Source of the DNA: Novipirellula galeiformis
Lineage (GTDB): Bacteria > Planctomycetota > Planctomycetia > Pirellulales > Pirellulaceae
Length of the DNA: 64,000 bases
Assembly: GCF_007860095.1 (NCBI RefSeq)
Contig: NZ_SJPT01000004.1
Location: 469,260-533,259 of the forward strand
Direction: 5' to 3'
Part shown: positions 8,271 to 16,187 of the stretch, one piece after another
How the letters are laid out: each line of letters begins with the position of its first letter
How positions within the stretch are numbered: the first letter of the stretch is position 1
The notes under the pieces: generated by a model
Database searches by the model: none
Seen by the model: the letters and a program-made list of their open reading frames with translations, nothing else
Told to the model about the DNA's origin: nothing
Made by a program: the position numbers and the translations under genes

Positions 8271-9334
8271 GCCGCGACTCCATTATCGGATGCCTCTTGG
8301 GGACCGCGGTTGGCGATGCGCTGGGTCTGCCCTATGAAGGCGTCTCGCCACAGAGAGCCGAGCGACTACTCGGGCCGCCAGATCGCTACCGATTCTTGCT
8401 TGGACGCGGGATGATTTCGGACGATACCGAGCACACTTGCATGGTGGCTCAGTCGATGATCGAAGCACGAGGTGACGTCAATGTCTTCACGAGACGCTTC
8501 GCGAGTCGATTGCAGTGGTGGATTTTGGCGTTGCCCGCGGGGGTTGGCAAAGCGACGGCTCGATCCGGAATCAAGCTGTGGTTGGGATTCAAACCGAGAA
8601 ACGCAGGCGTCTTTTCTGCGGGCAACGGGCCAGCGATGCGAGCGGCGATCGTGGGTGCGGCGCTGGACGACGTTTCGCTGATGTTGGAAACGGTGCGTGC
8701 CTCTTCCCGACTAACCCATAGCGATCCGAAGGCCGAATACGGAGCCATCGCGGTTGCGTTGGCAGCCAAGCATGCGCGGGATCACGAAACCGTTGACGCG
8801 AACGTTTGGCTCGATCAAGTGATCGAGGCCATCGGCGATGAAGGAGCTGAACTCGTGGACCTGCTTCGCCGAGCCAGCGAGAGTGTCAACGAGGGCCAAT
8901 GCACGACGGCGTTCGCCGAGTCATTGGGACTGGCAAACGGCGTCACGGGATACACGTACCACACCGTTCCCGTTGCGATTCACGCCTGGCTCTCTCACCC
9001 CAACGACTTTCGCCAAGCCGTCACCACCATGATCCGCTGCGGAGGCGATGCCGACACGACCGCCGCAATCGTGGGCGGGATCGTCGGTGCCGGAGTCGGA
9101 CGCGAAGGAATCCCCGAGGAATGGATCGCCCGCATCAGCGAGTGGCCACGTAGCACCGCATGGATGCAGCGACTGGGTGAATCGCTCGCCAACGCCATCG
9201 CTGGCGACCCGACTTGCAACGCCCCGACATACAACATCCCGGCCCTCAATCCCGTAGCCGTCCTGATCCGCAATTTGATGTTCCTGATCATCGTGCTCTT
9301 TCACGGCTTCCGCCGGCTCGCGCCACCCTATTGA
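8267..9334 (+). CDS. ADP-ribosylglycohydrolase (DraG family)
   Basis: Protein of about 355 residues with the all-helical DraG/ARH fold, a dinuclear Mg or Mn hydrolase removing ADP-ribose from protein, nucleic acid or a small molecule. Metal ligands are visible: GTAVGDALGLPYEG near the N-terminus, SDDTEHT at residues 51-57, and CGGDADTTAAIVGG near residue 258. The TTG at 8267 is chosen because the fold starts right after it, it overlaps the kptA stop, and GGAG lies eight bases upstream; a longer frame starting at 8213 lies inside kptA. The last 20 residues are hydrophobic and then basic (FLIIVLFHGFRRLAPPY), an unusual tail that could be membrane-associating. That tail is copied twice more downstream. 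It may act on the cyclic-phosphate ADP-ribose product of KptA, which is inference. Confidence 0.87.
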   Translation: MSRDSIIGCLLGTAVGDALGLPYEGVSPQRAERLLGPPDRYRFLLGRGMISDDTEHTCMVAQSMIEARGDVNVFTRRFASRLQWWILALPAGVGKATARSGIKLWLGFKPRNAGVFSAGNGPAMRAAIVGAALDDVSLMLETVRASSRLTHSDPKAEYGAIAVALAAKHARDHETVDANVWLDQVIEAIGDEGAELVDLLRRASESVNEGQCTTAFAESLGLANGVTGYTYHTVPVAIHAWLSHPNDFRQAVTTMIRCGGDADTTAAIVGGIVGAGVGREGIPEEWIARISEWPRSTAWMQRLGESLANAIAGDPTCNAPTYNIPALNPVAVLIRNLMFLIIVLFHGFRRLAPPY

Positions 9335-9369
9335 TGGTCCGATAACAAGCCTGGACATTGGAGATTGCG

Positions 9370-9761
9370 AAGCAGCTAAACAGGAATGATTGGGCGAAAT
9401 CCCATCAGCCGCTTGGGCGTTAGCCCCGGTTGTGGAAAAGGTTTTTGGGTTTGCGCAATTTTCATCCCGACGGGATGACAGACAGTAGCCGGTGGTTTGA
9501 GCGCAGCGAATACCACCGGAAGGGATTCCGGGGATGTCGCTACGCTTATCCCCGGCTATTCTCTAAGGATCCCTTCGGGATCAAGACACAGCCTTCAGGA
9601 CAAAGCCTTCAGGACAAAAATTGCGGAACAAAAATGGCTTCGCGAAATGCTCTGTCCCTACCGAAGATTTAGCAGCCCAGCGTTAGCCCCGATTGAACGT
9701 GGGAACCGTGGCTAACGCCAAAACGGCTAAGATGCCGAAAGACTCCTGCCTACCTGCTTAA
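9370..9761. repeat. intergenic composite element, copy A
   Basis: About 390 bp bounded by imperfect inverted ends: left aagcagctaaacaggaatg, and right the reverse complement of a closely similar sequence (gactcctgcctacctgctta). Inside are nested palindromes, including tcatcccgacgggatga and the arms carrying gcgttagccccgg / ccgtggctaacgcc. No convincing reading frame of its own. Related copies lie at 9939, 42573, 53064 and 55821, with a fragment near 33830. Confidence 0.85.
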
Positions 9762-9764
9762 CTC

Positions 9765-9903
9765 CATCGCTGGCGACCCGACTTGCAACGCCCCGACATA
9801 CAACGTCCCGGCCCTTAATCCCGTGGCCGTCCTGATCCGCAATTTGATGTTCCTGATCATCGTGCGCTTTCACAGCTTCCGCCGGCTCGCGCCACCCTAT
9901 TGA
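9765..9903 (+). pseudogene. duplicated 3' tail of the ADP-ribosylglycohydrolase gene, copy 2
   Basis: Bases 9765-9903 repeat the last ~45 codons of the DraG-family gene (from AGDPTCNAP to the stop) with few changes; the frame is still intact and ends APPY-stop. No start codon or upstream part of the gene is present, so it cannot make the enzyme. It begins directly after the right end of element copy A, and the 36 bp following its stop are also duplicated, so gene tail and element were copied as one unit. Confidence 0.88.
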
Positions 9904-9938
9904 TGGTCCGATAACAAGCCTGGACATTGGAGATTGCG

Positions 9939-10420
9939 AAGCAGCTAAACAGGAATGATTGGGCGAAATCCCATCAGCCGTTTGGGCGTTAGCCCCGGTT
10001 GTGGAAAAGGGTTTTGGGTTTGCGCAATTTTCATCCCGACGGGATGACAGACAGTAGCCGGTGGTTTGAGCGCAGCGAATACCACCGGAAGGGATTCCGG
10101 GGATGTCCCAACCGACCCCGCAGGGTGTCGCAGATGCTCGGTCTACGACACCCTGCGGGGTCGGCGGCGCACTACGGGTTCGGATTCCGGGGATGTCGCT
10201 ACGCTTATCCCCGGCTATTCTCTAAGGATCCCTTCGGGATCAAGACACAGCCTTCAGGACAAAGCCTTCAGGACAAAAATTGCGGAACAAAAATGGCTTC
10301 GCGAAATGCTCTGTCCCTACCGAAGATTTAGCAGCCCAGCGTTAGCCCCGGTTGAACGTGGGAACCGTGGCTAACGCCAAAACGGCTAAGATGCCGAAAG
10401 ACTCCTGCCTACCTGCTTAA
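9939..10420. repeat. intergenic composite element, copy B, with extra hairpin
   Basis: Second copy of the element, nearly identical to copy A across both ends. It is longer by about 90 bp because a segment holding a 19-bp perfect hairpin (10112-10164) is inserted after the ggattccggggatgt motif; that motif recurs at the far side of the insert, like a target duplication. Confidence 0.88.
10112..10164. repeat. 19-bp perfect inverted repeat (hairpin) nested in element B
   Basis: Left arm 10112-10130 (ccgaccccgcagggtgtcg) and right arm 10146-10164 are exact reverse complements around a 15-base loop. No T-run follows. One arm of the same sequence occurs alone in element copy C at 42787-42806. It is absent from copy A. 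Confidence 0.93.
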
Positions 10421-10421
10421 C

Positions 10422-10562
10422 TCCATCGCTGGCGACCCGACTTGCAACGCCCCGACATACAACGTCCCGGCCCTCAATCCCGTAGCCGTCCTGAACCGCA
10501 ATTTGATGTTCCTGATCATCGTGCGCTTTCACAGCTTCCGCCGGATTGCCCCACCCTACTGA
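10422..10562 (+). pseudogene. duplicated 3' tail of the ADP-ribosylglycohydrolase gene, copy 3
   Basis: Third copy of the ~45-codon tail, frame intact to the stop at 10560-10562, with a few substitutions (for example NRNLMF and RRIAPPY). It follows the right end of element copy B in the same way that copy 2 follows copy A. No third element follows; instead unique sequence leads to the octamer array. Confidence 0.87.
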
Positions 10563-10622
10563 TGGGCAGATTACAAATCTGCAGATTGCAAAATGGTCAT
10601 CGGTGGCATGGGTTGGAAACGC

Positions 10623-10678
10623 GGAGGAACGGAGGAGCGGAGGAGCGGAGGAGCGGAGGAGCGGAGGAGCGGAGGAGC
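10623..10678. repeat. octamer array (ggaggagc), seven units
   Basis: Seven head-to-tail octamers, the first a variant (ggaggaac) and six identical (ggaggagc). The tract ends 44 bp before the ATG of the decayed GxxExxR gene. It is purine-rich on the plus strand. A second, longer octamer array with a different unit lies just after the same gene. Confidence 0.93.
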
Positions 10679-10722
10679 GGGGAGCAGAGCGACACTGTAA
10701 GGAAGGAAGAGAGGGTGACGAC

Positions 10723-10972
10723 ATGACTGAGCATGAACTAATCGCTGCGATCATTGGAGCTGCGATTGAAGTGCATCGACGTTTAGAACCAAGATTGCGG
10801 GAATCCGTCTACCGAAGGTGTCTCGCGTACGAGCTGCGTCAACGTGGCTATCACGTGGTCGAAGAAAGACTGGTGGCACTTGAATACGACGACTTGCACG
10901 AGGCCCAGTGCCTTGCGTGCTGAGCTGTTGATTAAGGAACGGGTGATTAAGGAGCTGAAAGCCAAAGCAGCA
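10723..10972 (+). pseudogene. GxxExxR family protein gene, frameshifted and 3'-truncated
   Basis: The N-terminal part is typical of GxxExxR (PD-(D/E)XK_3-like) proteins: MTEHELIAAIIGAAIEVHR, then LRESVYRRCLAYELRQRG and ALEYDDL. The frame stops at 10923, but dropping one base at about 10915 restores family sequence in the next frame: CLRAELLIKERVIKELKAK, matching the usual strand before the ELK catalytic motif (with Glu where Asp is expected). Soon after ELKAK the sequence runs into an octamer array, so the last third (about 40 residues of a ~125-residue family) is missing. It is therefore a relic. The family's function is unknown; a nuclease-like fold is predicted. Confidence 0.82.
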
Positions 10973-11124
10973 ATTCTCCCATTCTCCCATTCTCCCATTC
11001 TCCCATTCTCCCATTCTCCCATTCTCCCATTCTCCCATTCTCCCATTCTCCCATTCTCCCATTCTCCCACTCTCCCACTCTCCCACTCTCCCACTCTCCC
11101 ACTCTCCCACTCTCCCACTCTCCC
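10973..11124. repeat. octamer array, 12 x attctccc then 7 x actctccc
   Basis: Nineteen consecutive octamers in two homogeneous blocks: 12 units of attctccc (10973-11068), then 7 units of actctccc (11069-11124), differing only at the second base. The block structure indicates successive expansions. It is purine-rich on the minus strand. It replaces the end of the GxxExxR gene and stops two bases before the stop codon of the convergent MFS gene. Translated on the minus strand it gives spurious repeats, not a gene. Confidence 0.96.
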
Positions 11125-11126
11125 AC

Positions 11127-12506
11127 TTATTGCGGGCGATCAGCGCGGAATGCCGCGGCAAACAAAACGAGCGCGGCGATGGCACACAACAACGTCGCCG
11201 CCCGGTAGCTGCCCCATTGGTCATGCGTCACGCTGAAGAGATACGGGCCGACCGCGGTGCCAGCAACCACGATCGAGGTCGAGAATCCAGAGATCGCGCC
11301 GAGATGCGTTCGGCCATAAAAACGCGGCCACGTCACTGCGGAAATGATCCCGAACATGCCTTGCATCAATCCCATCCCCAACACCGCAAAAACAACCGCC
11401 CCGCGGATATCCAAGAACGACAGACTCAGCGAAAGCGTCATGAGTCCAACCAGTTGAACCATCGCCAGATACTTCAACTTGACGAAGTCACTCAGCCAGC
11501 TGCCCACAAATTCCACCACCACACTGACACAGGCGGCCGGCACAAAAATGGCAACCGCCTGGCTGCGCTGCATGCCCGCATCCGCGAAAATGGACACGAC
11601 ATGAAAGGCGAAGGACGTTAGCAGGAAGCCAGAGAGAACGACGCTGAACGTGAACACCCAGAAACTGTAGGTTCGGCGAGCTTCGGACAGCGTGAACTGA
11701 CGGCCGCTCAAGGTTTCCGCATGCGTTTTTCGGTTCTTCTTCGCGAAGGAGCCGTCGGGCACCAAGCCATGGTCTTCTGGTCTCGATCGCCCCAAACATA
11801 ACGCCAGCAACGAAAACAGGGCCACGATCACGGCAATCGACTGCCAAGCCCACGACCAACCGCCTTTTTGGATCAGCCATTCAAAAAAGGCCGGAGTCAC
11901 GGAAAACCCAAAGGCGACCGCGATCCCGATGAATGCCAACGCCATGCCACGTCGCTGTTCAAACCACTCCAGCACCATGTTGCGTGACGACAAGGTCAAC
12001 ATCCCCTGGCCAAAGAAACGCATCCCGAAGAAGCCCAAGCACAAGACGGCAAACGAGGCGTGATCGCGGGAATCGTCGGGCAACATCGCTGCGACCGACT
12101 CGGCGATTTCGGCCGAAAAACTCATCCCCGTCAAGACGAGTGCCAACATCGCCGCCGAGAACGCGGACACCCATCGACCGCCAAGCCGGTCGTACCAACG
12201 CCCCGCCCGGGTGATCAACAACGCGCTGGCGATTGTGCCCGCCAGGTAGGCAAAGCTGATCCAGCTCCGCGACAACTGGTGAGCTTCGATCAAAAAGTCC
12301 GTAAATACCGAGACGCCAACGGTTTGCCCCGGGGCACTGGCCAACACCCCCAACGTGCCACACACCAACACCACCGTGCCGTAAAAGAACGGTAGCCGAA
12401 CGGGATCAAACGGAACGTTGGCGAACCGTGGTCGAGGGTGAAGCTTCGGGGTCTCGCGATCAGATTTCATATGCGGTGCCATCGCAATGGAGGACGAAGC
12501 GCTCAT
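11127..12506 (-). CDS. MFS transporter
   Basis: Major facilitator superfamily permease of 459 residues with about twelve hydrophobic spans. Family marks include the loop after span 2 (TRAGRWYDRLGGRW, a form of the G-x-x-x-D-R/K-x-G-R motif A), the long central cytoplasmic loop rich in basic residues (FAKKNRKTHAETL), and the pattern of paired helices in both halves. The C-terminal half resembles monocarboxylate/oxalate-formate type carriers (SVVVEFVGSWLSDF, then GAISGFSTSIVVAGTAVG), but the substrate cannot be read. The ATG at 12506 has no clear ribosome site; Met codons about 8 and 12 residues further in are alternatives. Its 3' end is directly abutted by the octamer array. Confidence 0.88.
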   Translation of the reverse strand: MSASSSIAMAPHMKSDRETPKLHPRPRFANVPFDPVRLPFFYGTVVLVCGTLGVLASAPGQTVGVSVFTDFLIEAHQLSRSWISFAYLAGTIASALLITRAGRWYDRLGGRWVSAFSAAMLALVLTGMSFSAEIAESVAAMLPDDSRDHASFAVLCLGFFGMRFFGQGMLTLSSRNMVLEWFEQRRGMALAFIGIAVAFGFSVTPAFFEWLIQKGGWSWAWQSIAVIVALFSLLALCLGRSRPEDHGLVPDGSFAKKNRKTHAETLSGRQFTLSEARRTYSFWVFTFSVVLSGFLLTSFAFHVVSIFADAGMQRSQAVAIFVPAACVSVVVEFVGSWLSDFVKLKYLAMVQLVGLMTLSLSLSFLDIRGAVVFAVLGMGLMQGMFGIISAVTWPRFYGRTHLGAISGFSTSIVVAGTAVGPYLFSVTHDQWGSYRAATLLCAIAALVLFAAAFRADRPQ

Positions 12507-12984
12507 TGGAGGCTACTTTGCTCACCAAGTCAGCGGGGATTGACACCGCGATCGCTCGCTCCCGCTCGAAATCAACTTCGTCGTCTTTCCCCCTCGCCCC
12601 AAACTTCGGAGACGCCCGGAGGAACTCGGAGACGGCCGGAGGAACTCGCATTGATCGGAACTCGCATTGAATTGGGCACCGATCCCACTTCACCCTCCCC
12701 AGGGCGGGTCGCAAGGAACGAGCGGGGGAAGGCAAAACGCGACCAAGCCAGCAGTCTCTTTCGCCTGAGGAAGGCAAGAACTTGGGCAAGCCCGAAGGGA
12801 TGTCGACCGCAAAGAATTAGCGGCCCTGCATTGGTTTACGGCGAACCGCGGTTACCCGGCCACGAACTCGCGACGGCGGATTGAATCAACACGCCGTCAC
12901 GCTTCGGGGGAGGACAGGCCGGGAACAGCGGCAATCGCGCAACTTCGAAACCGACCGCAGTCAATGCGGACTGCCGAGTCCGGC
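12507..12984. other. 478-bp intergenic region, degenerate repeats only
   Basis: No credible gene. Near 12607-12670 there are imperfect repeats of ggaggaactcggagacg and ggaactcgcattg. Around 12809-12860 is a short stretch (ttagcggccctgcattggtttacggcgaaccgcgg) that resembles a degraded arm of the intergenic elements. The promoter of the MFS gene should be at its left end. Confidence 0.5.
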
Positions 12985-13833
12985 TTACACCAAAGTCTTG
13001 CTGAATAACACCAGCATTCTCTGCCAAGCCTTTTCCGCCTGTTCCTCGTTGTGGACCCTGCTGTCCGGCGGACACCAGCCATGGCCGGCGGGATACACCT
13101 CGATCTCGGCTGGCAATTTGGAATCGGCAAAGGCTTCCTTCAGCGTGGTCTTGGCCTCGGGATCGCGTTCGTCATCGTTCTCCGCAATCGCGATCAAGAA
13201 CGAAGCCTTCATTTGCGGGACTAGCAGATGGGGACTGTCCGGTTTGTCGGTAACCAATCCGCCGCCGTGGAAACTGGCGCCCGCTCCGACACGCTCGGCC
13301 ACCGCCGCAGCGGTTCGCATCACAATGGGGCCACCCATACAATAGCCCGTCGTTCCGACTTTCTTGTTCTTATCGACTTGAGGCTGTTTGTCGAGCCAGG
13401 CGATGAAGGCTTTCGCATCGGTTTGGTGTGTCGCCGCGTCGAGGGACCGAGCCAGGGGACGGACGTCCGCGATCGGCGTGTTGGCTCCCTTGGAGGCGGT
13501 CGGTGCTTTCTGGATCCGGTAGAACGGATTGACGACCAAAACGCTGTAGCCCGATTCGGCAAGTCGCTTTGCCATTTGGCGAAACGCGGGTCGCAGCCCA
13601 AAGATATCGGGCCAAATCAGCACGGCGGGATGGGAGCCAGTTTGCGGGGTCACGAAGTAGGCATCGCAATGGCCGTCGGGAGTTTCAATCGTGACATCGC
13701 GGTCACTCACCTCCACGGCGTCAGCCGCGCGGGGCAGCAACATTGCCGCCCCAACGCCAGCGGCTGCGATCGCACTAAAGTCACGTCGGGAATACTTCTT
13801 CAAATCGTCGTCAAAATGATCTTGATCGCACAT
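12985..13833 (-). CDS. dienelactone hydrolase family protein with Tat signal
   Basis: Alpha/beta hydrolase of 282 residues. The N-terminus has a twin-arginine motif (YSRRDFSAIAAAG) and a hydrophobic run ending near ADAVEV, so it is probably exported folded by the Tat route. The dienelactone-hydrolase signatures follow: HPAVLIWPDIFGL, the nucleophile elbow GYCMGG with Cys near residue 165, an acidic residue in AENDDERD, and the catalytic His in YPAGHGW. The Cys nucleophile in place of Ser is normal for this family. ATG 13833 is preferred over 13845 because GAGG lies six bases upstream. The physiological substrate is unknown; family members cleave dienelactones and other small esters. Confidence 0.88.
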   Translation of the reverse strand: MCDQDHFDDDLKKYSRRDFSAIAAAGVGAAMLLPRAADAVEVSDRDVTIETPDGHCDAYFVTPQTGSHPAVLIWPDIFGLRPAFRQMAKRLAESGYSVLVVNPFYRIQKAPTASKGANTPIADVRPLARSLDAATHQTDAKAFIAWLDKQPQVDKNKKVGTTGYCMGGPIVMRTAAAVAERVGAGASFHGGGLVTDKPDSPHLLVPQMKASFLIAIAENDDERDPEAKTTLKEAFADSKLPAEIEVYPAGHGWCPPDSRVHNEEQAEKAWQRMLVLFSKTLV

Positions 13834-14030
13834 CAGATGCCTCATCTCTAGGGAAGGGTTGCAATACCAACGGAGCAGCGAACCATGGTATCAGGCAAAT
13901 GAAGCGGAGACGAGTCGGAATCGCCGCATCGTCGCCCTATAGTCGCCGCATCGTCGCCAGATAGTCGCCGGGACGCTCCGCGGTCCGATGTGTTCTCACC
14001 ATCCCCAACACATTCCGCCGTCCGGTCATA

Positions 14031-14160
14031 TAAGCACCTCGGCAGAAGTCTTTCGGCATAGCTCCTCACAGCGGCGAAGCTGCAACACGTAGACTAGGCT
14101 TCCAGCCTGGGTTCGATGGAGTCTCCAGGCTGGAAGCCTAGGCTACGTTAGCGGAGGTGC
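14031..14160. repeat. short element with terminal inverted repeats, copy 1
   Basis: Starts taagcacctc and ends with gaggtgc, matching the element at 37558-37676 across the left 60 bp (ggcagaagtctttcggcat, gcggcgaagctgcaacacgt) and the right end. This copy carries an extra 17-bp perfect inverted repeat (14094-14110 and 14125-14141, ctaggcttccagcctgg) around a 14-base loop. The remaining bases between 13834 and 14209 show no gene; just before the element are two short repeats of catcgtcgccagatagtcg type. Confidence 0.85.
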
Positions 14161-14209
14161 ATCGTCGCCAACACATTCCACCGTCCGATGTGTCCTTACC
14201 CCCTCATCC

Positions 14210-14392
14210 CTAAGATGATTTTTTGTCACCAAAGCTACCGCAGCAGGCCGAGGACTCGAGCAATCGTTCGACGTCTGCGGCCAGGTCACGGTCTTCAATC
14301 GAGTGCAGGAACCAGCGACGCTCGGTATCAACCATCTGCACTGCCTGGTTGAACAGCGAGCGGATTTGTTCGTGACGGTCGGTGTGGGTCAT
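14210..14392 (-). pseudogene. orphan N-terminal fragment resembling planctomycete Ser/Thr kinase
   Basis: Encodes only 60 residues: MTHTDRHEQIRSLFNQAVQ, a helix ending RRWFLHSIEDRDLAADVERLL, then ESSACCGS and a short basic tail. The pattern (small helix with F-x-x-A, then a residue block ending V-E-x-L-L) matches the pre-kinase N-terminus of the kinase at 43888-46086 in this window ([12 protein letters not shown] to VEALLAAHD). No kinase domain follows before the next gene. It is best read as a truncated kinase gene; a genuine small protein is possible. Confidence 0.55.
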
Positions 14393-14683
14393 GGCAAGTT
14401 CAGGGAGTAAGCGAAGCGCAGTGCACACAGGGCGGTCAAACGACACCAATGTGTCGATTTGCACGGTCCAGAGCATGATAGCTCGATTCCCACCACGATC
14501 CCACCACCTGTTTGCTTTGGAGCATCCACATTGGCAACGAAGCGGTTGCTTCCGGCCAGCGGCCAGCGTCTCGCTCAGCGTACTCCAGCCCTATTCCAAG
14601 TTTTCAATTTTCAATTGTCAATTTCACTTTTTCAATCCAACATTTCCGCATCATCATCTCGCCTGCCTTCGCAGCGACGATTG

Positions 14684-15640
14684 CTATCGATTTTCCAATC
14701 CAAGGAAGCACTTGCGTCGGTGCCAAGCGAGCCGCTTCATCGACGGCCAAAGCCGTTCATCACGCGGCAAGATCAGACGTTTGCCTGCCATCGACGCCAG
14801 AGATTCTTGCGTCGGGCAAGCTTCATCAAAGGCGTTGGGGGCGACGATCACGCGGTAGTCATCCTCGATACTCCAGAGCCCGAGATCGAACAACCAATGA
14901 GCATTCTTGCAGAGCGCGATGCCGTTTTGCGGATCATCGTTCCGCGAGCGGGCGAAGGGATGGATGTGGGCGGCATCGACGATACTGTGGCCAGTGATGG
15001 TCGTGATGCGGTAGCCCGTTAGCGCGCAGGTGTGACAGTAGGCTGCGACGACATCGACGCGGAAGCGTGCGGTGCGTCCTTCGGCGCGGGCTTCGCCGTC
15101 CACTTCGGCAGCGAGTTCATCCAACGTGGCCGAGTCAGCCGGCGGCACGATTCCGGCAAGTTCGTACAGGGCGATCTGTTCGGCATGCTCAAAGTAATTT
15201 GAAATCAGCGTGTAACCGGCGGCTTGCTGAAAGCGGCTCGATTGCAACGCAGCAAAAAATGCGTCAGACAGCCGGACCGACACCGTTGACTCGCGATGTT
15301 TCGATGGCGCCGCGTCCGCTTGCAGGGGAGTCCAAAGTTTGGAGGAACCCAGGTGGTGAAACGGCAACCGAACATCGGGCCGTTGCGAACGGCGATGGGC
15401 CACGATGGACCAATACACCGAAAAGCGAAACGCCAGATCAGGCGTCAGTTTTAAAAGCGGATCGCGAAGCAGACCGGATTTAGCAAGCTCCAGAACGACC
15501 AGCAGCAACAGCGGCTTATGCGGGGCGATGCCCTTGGAGCGATCGACCCGCAATTTAGCGAGCTTCTTGATAATTTTGTCGTACTCGTCTGCCACGATCG
15601 CGATATTGCTTCGTCTATACCCATTGACACTGGTTTGCAT
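14684..15640 (-). CDS. HNH endonuclease with probable ScoMcrA-like DNA sulfur-binding domain
   Basis: Protein of about 318 residues. The C-terminal part is an HNH_2-type nuclease: VDAAHIHPF supplies the first His, DPQNGIALCKNAHW the central Asn and the final His, then LFDLGLWS. The N-terminal part has APHKPLLLLVVLELAKSG, a hydrophobic linker and PFHHL followed by W, which is the pattern I associate with DNA sulfur-binding domains of phosphorothioate-sensing type IV restriction enzymes. No dnd or ssp modification genes are visible, as expected for an enzyme attacking modified foreign DNA. The start is uncertain: ATG 15640 has no strong ribosome site and a GTG lies at 15667. It marks the left edge of the defence island. 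Confidence 0.75.
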   Translation of the reverse strand: MQTSVNGYRRSNIAIVADEYDKIIKKLAKLRVDRSKGIAPHKPLLLLVVLELAKSGLLRDPLLKLTPDLAFRFSVYWSIVAHRRSQRPDVRLPFHHLGSSKLWTPLQADAAPSKHRESTVSVRLSDAFFAALQSSRFQQAAGYTLISNYFEHAEQIALYELAGIVPPADSATLDELAAEVDGEARAEGRTARFRVDVVAAYCHTCALTGYRITTITGHSIVDAAHIHPFARSRNDDPQNGIALCKNAHWLFDLGLWSIEDDYRVIVAPNAFDEACPTQESLASMAGKRLILPRDERLWPSMKRLAWHRRKCFLGLENR

Positions 15641-16187
15641 TCTATGAGACCGCAGCACCATGTGCACCCGCGGACGCGTCCGAGCAGAAGGTTCCGCTGC
15701 GAAGCACGGGACGATCGATTCAATTTACAGCACCAACTGAATAAAAGTGGGCATTCTCTCAAGGAACAATCAGGCAAAAAAAGGGTGCGAAATATGGATT
15801 TGCCACACCTCCGGCCCCACCTATCTGACACACGCGGGGCACAGGGACCGCCCGCCGATCCGCACCGCGGAGCCTCCTGCCGTCTACACGCTGTCTTAAC
15901 GCAGATACCTGGGACTTCCGAACACGATGTAAAACACTCGAGTGCGAGTAATTACAATGAATCGTATTACCTTTGATCATTCCCCCGTTTCGAAAAACCA
16001 ATCGAACCGAAGCCGGCCATATACGCCAGCGGGCGCAACATCCGAAGGGTCAAACGCCCGCGATTTCCAAGGGTTCCGTTCGAATTCACCGTTTTAGTCA
16101 GCTTGTTTGGTGGGGTGGGTAAGCGTAAATTATTTCCTCTTCACATCAAGCAGATCAAAGCGAAACAGGTATCGGTATTCAGCCAGC
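15641..16187. other. 547-bp intergenic region at the left edge of the defence island
   Basis: No convincing gene on either strand. It should contain the divergent promoters of the HNH gene and the helicase gene. A C-rich segment (15800-15890) and an AT-rich stretch (15930-15980) are present. I looked for a tRNA or attachment site that could explain island insertion and found none I can defend. Confidence 0.5.

Noticed and set aside
10751-11224. Minus-strand open frames made of Gly-Glu-Trp-Glu-rich repeats
   Set aside because: They arise from translating the octamer array and have no start or homology of their own.
16030-16105. tRNA fragment or attachment site left of the island
   Set aside because: A T-loop-like string (gttccgttcgaattc) is present but no acceptor stem or anticodon arm can be paired.
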